A DNA stretch of 64,000 bases. Source: Paraburkholderia flagellata. Lineage in GTDB: Bacteria; Pseudomonadota; Gammaproteobacteria; Burkholderiales; Burkholderiaceae. Where the stretch lies: contig NZ_JAJEJT010000004.1 in assembly GCF_021390645.1 (NCBI RefSeq), forward strand, positions 62,001 to 126,000, in the 5' to 3' direction. Within the stretch, counting starts at the first letter, position 1. Every line of letters starts with the position of its first letter. Below, piece after piece: positions 17,121-25,029 of the stretch. Under the pieces are notes generated by a model, which did no database searches, had not been told where the DNA came from, and was given only the letters and a program-made list of their open reading frames with translations. The translations under genes and the position numbers were made by a program.

Positions 17121-18152
17121 TTACTTCGATTGCCACGCGTACCAGCGCTTCGCAATCGCGTCGCGGTTCTCGGCCCAATACTTCATGTCGAGATTGATCT
17201 GCGACTCCTTGTATTGATCGGGCAGCGTCTTCGCCATGGCCGGCGACATGAGTGCAGCCGACTTTACGTTGATCGGCGCGTAACCCGTATCGGCCGCGAA
17301 TTTGGCCTGTGCCTGCGGGCTTGTCGCTGCAGCGAGATACTTCATGGCTGCATCGCGATGCTTGGCGCCCTTCGGAATCACGAGCATGTCGGCGGCGGTG
17401 AGGTTCTGGTTCCACGAAATGCCGACAGGCACGCCCGTTTGCGCGAGCGCGTGAAGGCGGCCATTCCAGAACATGCCGATCGGCGCTTCACCCGAAGCGA
17501 GCAGCTGCTGCGACTGCGCGCCGCCGCTCCACCAGACGATGTCGCTCTTGATCGTGTCGAGCTTCTTGAACGCGCGGTCGAGATCGAGCGGATAGAGCTT
17601 GCTGGGCGGCACGCCGTCGGCGAGCAGCGCGATTTCCAGCACGCCCGGCGCCGACCACTTGTAGAACGTGCGCTTGCCGGGGAAGCGCTTCGTGTCGAAG
17701 AGATCCGCCCACGTTTGCGGCTGCGCGCCCGTGTATTTCGCCTTGTTGTAGCCGAGCACGAACGAGTAATAGAAGCTGCCTACCGCCGCCGGCGAAGCGA
17801 AACGCGGGTCCAGCTCGTCCTTCTTCACCACCGAATAGTCAATCGGCTCGATCAGCCCGGCCTTCTGCGCGGCGTAGGCGAAGTCGCCCTCCACGTCCAC
17901 GACATCCCAGCTCACGTTGCCGCTGTCGACCATCGCCTTGAGCTTGCCGTAGTCGGTCGGGCCGTCCATCAGCACGGTGATGCCGCTTGCCTGCGTGAAC
18001 GGCTGCGCCCAATCCTTCTGTTGCGACGATTGCGTGGTGCCGCCCCAGCTCGTGAAGACAATGGGGTCCGCGGCGAGTGCCGGCGCGGCGACGAGTGTCG
18101 TTGCGCACGCAACGAACAACGGCGCGATAAACGGGGTGCTTCTGCTGCTCAT
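17121..18152 (-). CDS. Periplasmic substrate-binding protein, polyamine/iron type
   Basis: The 343-residue protein starts with a signal peptide (hydrophobic residues 8-25, cleavage after PALAA). It continues with the PotD/PotF-like fold: IVFTSWGGTTQ, then WDVVDVEGDFAYAAQKAGLIEPID. It captures the substrate in the periplasm for the two permeases. The start at 18152 is fixed by the signal peptide. The same frame stays open far upstream to 19022, antisense-like and across the flavin reductase gene, but that part is not coding. Ligand identity is not shown. Confidence 0.92.
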   Translation of the reverse strand: MSSRSTPFIAPLFVACATTLVAAPALAADPIVFTSWGGTTQSSQQKDWAQPFTQASGITVLMDGPTDYGKLKAMVDSGNVSWDVVDVEGDFAYAAQKAGLIEPIDYSVVKKDELDPRFASPAAVGSFYYSFVLGYNKAKYTGAQPQTWADLFDTKRFPGKRTFYKWSAPGVLEIALLADGVPPSKLYPLDLDRAFKKLDTIKSDIVWWSGGAQSQQLLASGEAPIGMFWNGRLHALAQTGVPVGISWNQNLTAADMLVIPKGAKHRDAAMKYLAAATSPQAQAKFAADTGYAPINVKSAALMSPAMAKTLPDQYKESQINLDMKYWAENRDAIAKRWYAWQSK

Positions 18153-18238
18153 GGCTGTCTCCGGGGAAACGGTTGGTTGTCGCTTCGTCAGGCCGGCTCC
18201 GCGAAAACGCGCCGGCTTCATGGTTGTGTGTGGTGCTG

Positions 18239-19207
18239 TCAATGCGCGAGGGCGAGCGGCTGCACGGTACCGGCTTCGCAATCGCCCACGTAAATGCCGA
18301 ACGCGTCCTGCCTGCGTTCGCGCACGTAGCGTTCGAGCATCGAGCGCACGGCGGTGTCGCTGATTTCGTCCCATGGAATCTGCGAGAGCGGCACGATGCG
18401 GATGCTGCTGTCGAGCCAGGGCGAGGCGTTCTGCATCACGCGGCCGCGGTAATAGATATGCTCGCCGGGCCCTTTGCCGCTGAAGTCTTCGAACACGGCG
18501 AAGAGAAAGTCGAGATGCGCGCGCAGGCCGAGCTTCGCGAGCACGCCGCGCAGGCTCGCGCAATCGCTGGCCGGTTCGAGCTTGACGCCTGTGGGCAACG
18601 CCACACCATTGGTCGTGTCGATGAGCACGAGTCCGTCGCGGTGCTCGAGAATCGCGCCCACCTTCGCGCGCACGCCCGCTGCGGCCAGCGCGTCCTGCGA
18701 GAGGCTGAAGTTCACGTACGCGCCGCGGCAATAGCCAAGCGGCGTCGAATTCGTCTGCACGAAGTCCACCACGCGGCCAATCAGGATGATGTGGTCGCCC
18801 GCGTCCACGACTTGATGCGTCGTGCAGTCGAAGCTCGCCGCAGCGCCATCCATCACGGGCGCGCCCGTCGTGCGCGTGCTCCAGGGCACCTGCGCGAACT
18901 TGTCCGCGGCCTTCGAGGCGAACACGCCCGAAACCTGCTGCTGGTCTTCGGCGAGCACGCTCACGGCGAAGCGGTGCGTTTGCGAGAACACCGCATGGCT
19001 CGACGCCGTCTTTGCGATGCACACCAGGATGAGCGGCGGGTCGAGCGACACCGAGGTGAACGAGTTGGCCGTGAAGCCGCGCGGCGTACCGTCGGGCTGG
19101 ATCGTCGTGACCACGGTCACGCCCGTCACGAACGCGCCAAGCGCGCGACGAAATTCGGCGATATCGAAAGCCGGTTGCGCGGGGGCGGCGGTCATCAGCT
19201 CAGCCAT
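18239..19207 (-). CDS. Flavin reductase with degenerate Nudix-like C-terminal domain (paralogue 1)
   Basis: The 322-residue protein has a flavin-reductase domain in residues 15-170 (RRALGAFVTGVTVVTT, GFTANSFTSVSLDPPLILVC). It is followed by about 140 residues resembling a Nudix fold but lacking the catalytic GX5EX7REUXEEXGU pattern. The first domain supplies reduced flavin to a partner monooxygenase by using NAD(P)H. The partner is probably the luciferase-like protein encoded at 23980. Its paralogue at 22997 has the same two-domain architecture, so the reductase is duplicated across the divergent promoters. Its start overlaps the upstream hydrolase stop by eight bases. Confidence 0.88.
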   Translation of the reverse strand: MAELMTAAPAQPAFDIAEFRRALGAFVTGVTVVTTIQPDGTPRGFTANSFTSVSLDPPLILVCIAKTASSHAVFSQTHRFAVSVLAEDQQQVSGVFASKAADKFAQVPWSTRTTGAPVMDGAAASFDCTTHQVVDAGDHIILIGRVVDFVQTNSTPLGYCRGAYVNFSLSQDALAAAGVRAKVGAILEHRDGLVLIDTTNGVALPTGVKLEPASDCASLRGVLAKLGLRAHLDFLFAVFEDFSGKGPGEHIYYRGRVMQNASPWLDSSIRIVPLSQIPWDEISDTAVRSMLERYVRERRQDAFGIYVGDCEAGTVQPLALAH

Positions 19208-20081
19208 GGCGTTCTCCTGTGGTTGCTGCGGTATGTGCTGCGGAGGCTTCGGCGAGGAACGCGAGCAGGCTTGCGTTGACGCGCTCAGGATCGGTGACGT
19301 TCATCATGTGGCGCGCGTTCGCGATGACTTCGGCGCGGGCGCGTGGTGCCACCGCTGCCATCGCGTGCGACATCTGCCCGCTCGAATTCGGATCGCACTC
19401 GCCAGTCAGGAAGAGCGCAGGCACCGCGAGATTCGCGAGGCGCCCCACGTGTGCGTCGTCTGAACACGCGAAAAGCCGGTAAGTGCGCGCGTAGCCCACG
19501 GGGTCGACAGCCAGCAGCAGTGCGCGCACCGCTTGCGCCGCCTGGGTCAGATGCCCCGGAATCGGGTCGCCGAACCAGCGCGAGAGTGTCGCGTCCACGC
19601 CGCGTGCGGCAGCCGCGTCGCCGAGACTCGCGGCGCGCGTCATCACCGCTTCGCGCTGCGCCGGCGTGCGGTCGTACACCGCGTTCAGCGCGACCACACT
19701 CAAGGTGCGCGGCGCATTGAGCAGCGCGAATTCGAGCGCGACGAGCGCGCCCATCGAATGTCCCACTACGTGCGCGCGCTCGACGTGGATGGCGTCGAGC
19801 AGCGCTTCGAGTTGAGCGGCGTATTCGTCGAGCGTGGGTTCGGCGCTGGGCAGCGCGCTCTCGCCGTGGCCCAGCATGTCGTAGGCGACGACGCGAAACG
19901 ACCCCGACAACGCAGCGATCTGCGGCGCCCATACGCTCTGGTTCATGCCCACACCGTGGATCAGCACCACGGTTTCGCACGCGGCACTCGACTGCGGCAC
20001 GTACACGCTGTAGCACGTGCCCGCGGTTTGACCGCGCTGGGCACGCGTAGCGGCATGTTCGGGGGCGAAATCAGGCTTCAT
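19200..20081 (-). CDS. Alpha/beta-hydrolase (paralogue 1)
   Basis: The 293-residue serine hydrolase has the oxyanion strand VLIHGVGMNQSVW, nucleophile Ser109 in VVGHSMGAL, acid Asp in TGECDPNS and catalytic His in NARHMMN. The sequence resembles RutD/3-oxoadipate enol-lactonase-type enzymes. It probably hydrolyses an ester, amide or enol-lactone intermediate. It is the first gene of the minus-strand operon and lies behind two ATGG-N4-CCAT operators. A close paralogue is encoded at 22177 on the other arm. Confidence 0.9.
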   Translation of the reverse strand: MKPDFAPEHAATRAQRGQTAGTCYSVYVPQSSAACETVVLIHGVGMNQSVWAPQIAALSGSFRVVAYDMLGHGESALPSAEPTLDEYAAQLEALLDAIHVERAHVVGHSMGALVALEFALLNAPRTLSVVALNAVYDRTPAQREAVMTRAASLGDAAAARGVDATLSRWFGDPIPGHLTQAAQAVRALLLAVDPVGYARTYRLFACSDDAHVGRLANLAVPALFLTGECDPNSSGQMSHAMAAVAPRARAEVIANARHMMNVTDPERVNASLLAFLAEASAAHTAATTGERHG

Positions 20082-20158
20082 GGAATTCAGGCTCCATCCG
20101 ACAGATCGGGCTCATCGGGCGAATCGGCTGCTTCGGACCGCAGATCACGTTCGATGAG

Positions 20159-20215
20159 ATTATGGTATGCCATCTTATGGCCCACAACAATGCATTGCGT
20201 ATTATGGAATACCAT
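20159..20215 (-). promoter_or_regulatory. Promoter and two GntR-type operators of the minus-strand operon
   Basis: On the minus strand TTGTGG (20187-20182) and CATAAT (20164-20159) are spaced 17 bases. ATGGTATGCCAT (20162-20173) overlaps the -10 box, and ATGGAATACCAT (20204-20215) lies upstream. Their centres are 42 bases apart, four helical turns, which would let two bound dimers lie on one face. The same motif recurs at 21097 and 21543-21569. Confidence 0.7.
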
Positions 20216-20301
20216 GAGATTGCCCATGGTCGTGCTGGCATGCTCATTGGCCGGCGCATTGGCATGTTTTTGCCGGCCAAAACCGCGCGAATTGAGCAGA
20301 C

Positions 20302-20335
20302 AAAAGAAAAAGGCCGCCGGCGTATGCCGGCGGCC
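20302..20335 (-). terminator. Intrinsic terminator of the DUF1330-gntR unit
   Basis: A perfect 10-bp stem (GGCCGCCGGC with its complement) around a four-base loop is followed on the minus strand by TTTTTCTTTT. It stands 28 bases after the GntR stop. Confidence 0.9.
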
Positions 20336-20363
20336 TTGTCAGACTGGCGAGGCGCCTGACGCG

Positions 20364-21059
20364 TCAGGCGTCGCCGAGACCTTCGTTCTGCTGGGCGAGC
20401 GCCGAAAGCGCCAGTTCGGACACGCGCTTGATGTGCGCGAACGACGCCGCGGAGGCCGCCTCGCCGTCGCGCCGCTCGATGGCGTCGAGCAGCAGGTTCA
20501 TCTCGCGGTTGGAGTCGCCGCCGCGTCCCGGCATGGCAATGGTCAGCGCGCGCAAGCGGTTGATGCGCGCGTTGAGCGTTTTCACGACCGTGAGCGACAC
20601 CTGCTTGCCTGCCGCTTCGAACAGCGTTTCATAGAAGCGCTCGGTGTGCTCCACCACGCGCGGCAGGTCGCGCTTCTCGAACGCGTCCTCGATGATCGCG
20701 CGGACGTCGCGCAATTGCTTCACGACTTCGGGCGTGGCATTTTCGGCGCAGGCGCGTGCGGCGTTGGCTTCGAGCAACCCGCGCAACTCGTAGATCTCGC
20801 CCACTTGCGCGGGATCGAGCCGTGCCACGATCGGGCCTTGCCGCGCGACGATCTCAACGAGGCCTTCGGTCTCGAGATGCCGAAGCACCTCGCGCACCAC
20901 CGTGCGGCTCACGCCAAGCTCGTCGCACAGCGTGCGTTCGACGAGCCGCGTGCCTGGCCGGAAGTACCCCTGGACTATCGCGCCGCGCAGTTTGTCGAGC
21001 GTGAGTTCACGCAGGGTCTTGGCATTGCGGTCGATTTTGAGGTCTTGCATAGGCGGCAA
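20364..21059 (-). CDS. GntR-family (FCD) regulator of the divergent catabolic operons
   Basis: The 231-residue protein has a GntR winged helix (RELTLDKLRGAIVQGYFRPG, GVSRTVVREVLRHLETEGLV) and FCD domain (IYELRGLLEANAARACAENA, and late His in SFAHIKRVSEL). It is very similar to the regulator at 13565. It lies between the two catabolic arms and has its own ATGG-N4-CCAT palindrome at 21097, so it is the best candidate for a repressor that senses the substrate and controls itself and both arms. An intrinsic terminator follows. The ligand is unknown. Confidence 0.92.
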   Translation of the reverse strand: MPPMQDLKIDRNAKTLRELTLDKLRGAIVQGYFRPGTRLVERTLCDELGVSRTVVREVLRHLETEGLVEIVARQGPIVARLDPAQVGEIYELRGLLEANAARACAENATPEVVKQLRDVRAIIEDAFEKRDLPRVVEHTERFYETLFEAAGKQVSLTVVKTLNARINRLRALTIAMPGRGGDSNREMNLLLDAIERRDGEAASAASFAHIKRVSELALSALAQQNEGLGDA

Positions 21060-21096
21060 CAGGAGATGGACGAAAGCCCACGCTCAGGGCGCGGGC

Positions 21097-21108
21097 ATGG
21101 AATGCCAT
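21097..21108. promoter_or_regulatory. ATGGAATGCCAT operator upstream of gntR
   Basis: The ATGG-N4-CCAT palindrome is 37 bases before the regulator start, between DUF1330 and gntR. It matches the sites at 20162, 20204, 21543 and 21558, which suggests autoregulation. Confidence 0.65.
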
Positions 21109-21163
21109 ATTATGACGCAACTGACGTCTTGCTTACCTTCTGCCACCCGCCGCAAGGCCTGAA

Positions 21164-21454
21164 TCAGCCCTCCAATCCCTCGACGATTGTGATCTGCGCC
21201 ACGCAGTGTCCATCGCGTTTCGCCTTGGCCGCCTGATACTCCGGCGAGTGATAGCAGTCGAGCGCCGTTTGCATGTCGGGGAACTGGATCACGACGTGCC
21301 GCGCGAACGACTCGCCTTCCAGTACCTGCGCCGCGCCGCCGCGCGCGAGAAATACGGCACCGAACTTCTTGAACGCCAGCGGCGCGATGTCCGTGTAGTC
21401 CTTGTATTTCACCGGGTCCAGCACGGTGACGTGGGCGATCCAGTACGCACTCAT
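21164..21454 (-). CDS. DUF1330-family small protein
   Basis: The 96-residue protein shows the DUF1330 pattern: an N-terminal strand after MSAYWIAHVTVLDPVKYKDY, then FKKFGAVFLARGG, VVIQFPDMQTALDCYHSPEYQAAK and a final hydrophobic strand. The fold is a dimeric ferredoxin-like alpha/beta barrel. Biochemical function is unknown; such genes are common beside aromatic and heterocycle catabolism genes. It begins behind the AGGAGGAG ribosome site, shares the divergent promoter region with the plus-arm operon and is followed by gntR. Confidence 0.9.
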   Translation of the reverse strand: MSAYWIAHVTVLDPVKYKDYTDIAPLAFKKFGAVFLARGGAAQVLEGESFARHVVIQFPDMQTALDCYHSPEYQAAKAKRDGHCVAQITIVEGLEG

Positions 21455-21542
21455 CTCTCCTCCTTTTTACTTTCCTGAATGGGACAAAAACCGGCAATGC
21501 CTCGCCGGACGGGCCTTGGAGCGATCCCCCGGGTTAACACTC

Positions 21543-21569
21543 ATGGCATGCCGTAACATGGTATACCAC
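21543..21569. promoter_or_regulatory. Two adjacent GntR-type operators in the divergent promoter region
   Basis: ATGGCATGCCGT (21543-21554) and ATGGTATACCAC (21558-21569) are near-palindromes of the ATGG-N4-CCAT type, with centres 15 bases apart. They stand between the DUF1330 gene and the plus-arm operon starting at 21606, so one site group could control both. Confidence 0.65.
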
Positions 21570-21605
21570 AATGCTTCACACAATCAACGTACGAAGGAAG
21601 TTGCC

Positions 21606-22208
21606 ATGAGCTTGATTCGCAAATCCATCCTCCATGTCGAGAACGTCTTCGTAGACGGCGACAAGGCCGCTGCGAAACCGCTGAAGATGATCGGCGCGGT
21701 CGCGGTGATCAAGAACCCGTGGGCGGGCCGCGGTTATGTGGAAGACCTTTCGCCCGAGATTCGCGACCTTGCGCCGCAACTGAGTGAGCACCTCACGAAG
21801 CTGATCATCGACGAAGCCGGTTCGGGCGAAGCGGTCGAAGCGTTCGGCAAGAGCGCCATCGTGGGTCTTTCGGGTGAACTGGAACATGCGTCCGCGCTGA
21901 TCCACACGCTGCACTTCGGCAACACCTATCGCTCGGCTGTAGGCGCGAAGTCGTATCTCGCGTTCAACAACACGCGTGGCCCGGCCAATGCGCCGCTGCT
22001 CATTCCGATGATGGACAAGAACGACGAAGGCCGCCGCTCGCACTACCTCACGCTCCAGTTCTCGATTGCCGATGCGCCGGCCGCCGACGAACTCGTCATC
22101 GCCATTGGCGCCGCAACGGGCGGCCGTCCGCATCACCGCATTGGCGACCGCTACAAAGACCTCGCAGAGCTCGGAAATGACGTCAAGAACCCTGCAGCTG
22201 TCAAGTAA
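21606..22208 (+). CDS. AA_synth-family (PF06684-like) protein
   Basis: The 200-residue protein matches the 'amino acid synthesis' family: an N-terminal RKSILHVENVFVDG, IGAVAVIKNPWAGRGYVEDL, and a late GRPHHRIGDRYKDL. No function is established for the family to my knowledge; the name is historical. It is the first gene of the plus-arm operon, ahead of the hydrolase, flavin reductase, monooxygenase and aldehyde dehydrogenase, so a hydrolytic or isomerising step in ring catabolism is a reasonable guess. The start at 21606 follows GAAGGAAG; its end overlaps the next gene by 32 bases. Confidence 0.85.
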   Translation: MSLIRKSILHVENVFVDGDKAAAKPLKMIGAVAVIKNPWAGRGYVEDLSPEIRDLAPQLSEHLTKLIIDEAGSGEAVEAFGKSAIVGLSGELEHASALIHTLHFGNTYRSAVGAKSYLAFNNTRGPANAPLLIPMMDKNDEGRRSHYLTLQFSIADAPAADELVIAIGAATGGRPHHRIGDRYKDLAELGNDVKNPAAVK

Positions 22209-22995
22209 GCGCGTCGCGCACTATCTGGAGCAGGGCTCGGGCGAACCGCTCGTCCTGATCCACGGCGTGGGCATGCAGGCGAGCGCGTGGTATCCGCAGA
22301 TCGAAGCCCTTTCGTCCGAATTCCGCGTGATTTCGGTCGATATGCCGGGCCATGGTCAAAGCGATGCGCTCGAAGCGGGCGCCCGCTTGCCGCAGTTCGT
22401 TGAGTGGGCATCGAGTTTCATCGAGGCGCTGGACATCGGCCCCGTCAATCTCGCGGGGCACTCGATGGGTTCGCTGATCGCGGCAGGCGTCGCTGTCACG
22501 CGTCCCGATCTGGTCAAGCGCGTGGCAGTCCTGAATGGTGTGTATCGGCGCTCAAGCCAGGCGCGCGACGCCGTGCTGCAGCGCGCCGCCGAGCTGCGCT
22601 CGGGCACGATCGACGTGGATACGCCGCTCAAGCGCTGGTTCAACGCCGAGGAAGCGCAGCAGATCGCGGCGCAAAGGGTCGAGTCGTGGTTGAAGTCGGT
22701 GAATCTCGCGGGCTATGCCACGGCCTATACGGCGTTTGCCGGCGGCGATGAGGTCTATGCCGACGGCTGGCACACGATTCGCTGCCCTGCTCTCGTGCTT
22801 ACCGGTTCGGACGATCCGAACTCCACGCCCGAGATGGCAGGACAAATGGCGCAAGCCGCGCACAACGGTACGGCCGTGGTGATCGAAAACGAACGCCACA
22901 TGGTGAACCTGACTGCGCCTGACGAAGTCAATCGCGCGCTGCGTGCCTGGTTGCAGACGCAGCCGCAGGTCGAAAATCACGAAGTGGAAGTGTGA
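22177..22995 (+). CDS. Alpha/beta-hydrolase (paralogue 2)
   Basis: The 272-residue serine hydrolase has VLIHGVGMQASAW, nucleophile Ser96 in LAGHSMGS, acid Asp in TGSDDPNS and His in NERHMVN. It is clearly paralogous to the enzyme at 19200. The start at 22177 overlaps the AA_synth gene by 32 bases; the frame continues upstream but without homology. It probably acts after ring oxygenation, on an amide, ester or unstable acyl intermediate, as RutD does in pyrimidine catabolism. That role is inference. Confidence 0.9.
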   Translation: MTSRTLQLSSKRVAHYLEQGSGEPLVLIHGVGMQASAWYPQIEALSSEFRVISVDMPGHGQSDALEAGARLPQFVEWASSFIEALDIGPVNLAGHSMGSLIAAGVAVTRPDLVKRVAVLNGVYRRSSQARDAVLQRAAELRSGTIDVDTPLKRWFNAEEAQQIAAQRVESWLKSVNLAGYATAYTAFAGGDEVYADGWHTIRCPALVLTGSDDPNSTPEMAGQMAQAAHNGTAVVIENERHMVNLTAPDEVNRALRAWLQTQPQVENHEVEV

Positions 22996-22996
22996 G

Positions 22997-23968
22997 ATGA
23001 GCCAAGAAACGAGCCAGGTAGTGGGTCAGCAAGTGAGCCCGGAAGCAGCGAAGATCAACACGCGCGAACTGCGCGACGCGTTCGGCGCGTTCATGACGGG
23101 CGTCACGATCGTGACCACCGCCAGCGACGACGGCAAGCCGCTCGGCTTCACCGCCAATTCGTTTTCGTCGGTTTCGCTCGACCCTGCCTTGCTGCTGGTG
23201 AGCATTGCGAAGACGTCGAGCAATTATCAGACGTTTTCCACGGCGGGCCATTTCGCCATCAATGTCCTCGCGGAGGGACAAAAGGATCTGTCCAACACGT
23301 TCGCTCGGCCGAGCGATGACCGCTTCGCCAACGTGAGCTGGCAATTGAGCGCCAACCGCAACCCGCTTATCGGTGACGTGAGCGCCTGGTTCGACTGCAC
23401 GACGCACGCCGTGATCGATGCGGGCGACCACGCGCTCATCATCGGCCGGGTCGAGGCGTTTCATTCCGCCGGATTCGCGGGCCTTGGCTACTACCGCGGC
23501 GGCTATTTCACGCCTGCCAAGGTGTCGGCTGAGGTCATCGCGGGCCCGAAGGTTATTGTGAGCGCGATCATCGCGCGCGAAGACAAGGTGCTGCTCGTGA
23601 AAACAGCCGACGGCAAATGGGCACTGCCTTCGAAGGAAATCGGCAAGGAAGGCGCCGACAAGGCGCTCGCCGAACTCTTTGCGAAGTACCAGCCCGACGC
23701 ATCGGCAAGCTTCATTTACTCGGTCTACAACAATACCGAAACCCATTACCAGTACATCTCGTTCCTGTGCAGCGCGCCGGATGAACTCGCCGCCTCGGGC
23801 GACGCTTCTGGCCAATTCGTCAGCCTGGAAGACGTCGAAACGCACGCGTTCCAGGACAGCGCACTCGCCAGCATGCTCCAACGCTACCGCAAGGAAAGCG
23901 AGTTGAAGAGCTACGGCATGTATTTCGGCGACCATAGCAACGGCACCGTCCGCCCGCTTCATTCCTGA
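22997..23968 (+). CDS. Flavin reductase with degenerate Nudix-like C-terminal domain (paralogue 2)
   Basis: The 323-residue protein has the flavin-reductase domain in residues 25-180 (LRDAFGAFMTGVTIVTT, GFTANSFSSVSLDPALLLVS). A C-terminal half follows, with AIIAREDKVLLVKTADGKW and LPSKEIGKEG, Nudix-like but without the metal-binding Glu cluster. It begins one base after the hydrolase stop and ends 11 bases before the luciferase-like monooxygenase, its obvious partner: the reductase makes FMNH2 or FADH2 that the oxygenase uses. The extra domain may regulate the reductase or dock the partner. Confidence 0.9.
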   Translation: MSQETSQVVGQQVSPEAAKINTRELRDAFGAFMTGVTIVTTASDDGKPLGFTANSFSSVSLDPALLLVSIAKTSSNYQTFSTAGHFAINVLAEGQKDLSNTFARPSDDRFANVSWQLSANRNPLIGDVSAWFDCTTHAVIDAGDHALIIGRVEAFHSAGFAGLGYYRGGYFTPAKVSAEVIAGPKVIVSAIIAREDKVLLVKTADGKWALPSKEIGKEGADKALAELFAKYQPDASASFIYSVYNNTETHYQYISFLCSAPDELAASGDASGQFVSLEDVETHAFQDSALASMLQRYRKESELKSYGMYFGDHSNGTVRPLHS

Positions 23969-23979
23969 AAGGTTACATC

Positions 23980-25017
23980 ATGCGATTTTCACTTTTCGTC
24001 CACATGGAGCGCGTCTCCGACCAGACCAGTCAAAAGCAGTTGTATGACGAAATGGTCGAGCTGTGCCAGATCGCCGATCGCGGTGGCATGCACGCAGTCT
24101 GGACTGGTGAGCACCACGGCATGGACTTCACGATCGCGCCCAATCCGTTCCTCAACATCGTGGACCTCGCGAACAAGACGAAGAACGTGAGACTGGGGAC
24201 GGGCACGGTCATTGCGCCCTTCTGGCATCCGATCAAGCTCGCCGGCGAAGCCGCGATGACCGACATCATCTCGAACGGCCGTCTGGATCTGGGTATCGCG
24301 CGAGGCGCCTATTCGTTCGAATATGAACGCCTGATGCCAGGGCTCGACGCATGGGGCGCGGGCCAGCGCATGCGCGAACTCATTCCGGCCGTGAAGAAGC
24401 TCTGGGAAGGCGATTACGCGCACGAAGGCGAATTCTGGAAATTCCCGGCGACCACTTCGTCGCCACTGCCGCTGCAGCGTCCGCATCCGCCGATCTGGGT
24501 GGCCGCGCGCGACCCGAACAGCCACGAATTCGCCGTGGCCAACGGATGCAACGTGCAGGTCACGCCGCTGCATTTCGGCGACGAAGAGGTCGAGAAACTC
24601 GTTGGCCACTTCAACGCCGCGTGCGAAAAATTCAGCGACGTACCGCGCCCGCAGATCATGCTGCTGCGCCACACGTATGTGGCGAGCAGCGAAGACGATG
24701 CGCAGATCGCAGCCGACGAAGTGAACACGTTCTACAACTACTTCGGCGCATGGTTCAAGAACGAGCGGCCCGTGAGCCGCGGCATGATCAAGCCGCTCAC
24801 GAAGGAAGAGATCGCTGCTCACCCGTTCTACACGCCCGAAGCGATGCGCAAGAACAACGTCATCGGCACGCCCGAGGAAGTGATCGCGCGCCTGCGGGCC
24901 TACGAGAAACTCGGCTTCGACGAGTACTCGTTCTGGATCGATACCGGCATGAGCTTCGAGCGCAAGAAGGCGTCACTCGAGCGCATGATCAACGACGTCA
25001 TGCCTGCATTCAGGTAA
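23980..25017 (+). CDS. Luciferase-like flavin-dependent monooxygenase (group C)
   Basis: This LLM-class oxygenase of 345 residues has the bacterial-luciferase TIM barrel: MRFSLFVHMERV, AVWTGEHHGMDFTIAPNPF, RLGTGTVIAPFWHPIKLAGEAAMTDII and GRLDLGIARGAY. It uses reduced flavin from the adjacent reductase and O2 to hydroxylate or open a ring, as RutA, NtaA and the pyridine monooxygenase do. It is the only oxygenase of the two-armed locus, so it probably carries out the key attack. The start follows AAAGG. Substrate is not decided by sequence. Confidence 0.92.
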   Translation: MRFSLFVHMERVSDQTSQKQLYDEMVELCQIADRGGMHAVWTGEHHGMDFTIAPNPFLNIVDLANKTKNVRLGTGTVIAPFWHPIKLAGEAAMTDIISNGRLDLGIARGAYSFEYERLMPGLDAWGAGQRMRELIPAVKKLWEGDYAHEGEFWKFPATTSSPLPLQRPHPPIWVAARDPNSHEFAVANGCNVQVTPLHFGDEEVEKLVGHFNAACEKFSDVPRPQIMLLRHTYVASSEDDAQIAADEVNTFYNYFGAWFKNERPVSRGMIKPLTKEEIAAHPFYTPEAMRKNNVIGTPEEVIARLRAYEKLGFDEYSFWIDTGMSFERKKASLERMINDVMPAFR

Positions 25018-25029
25018 GGGGCTGCTTCC

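Noticed and set aside
17121..19022. 633-codon open frame covering the substrate-binding protein and beyond
   Set aside because: Only the last 343 codons (start 18152, with signal peptide) look like protein. The upstream part is Arg/Ala-rich frame noise overlapping the flavin reductase gene.
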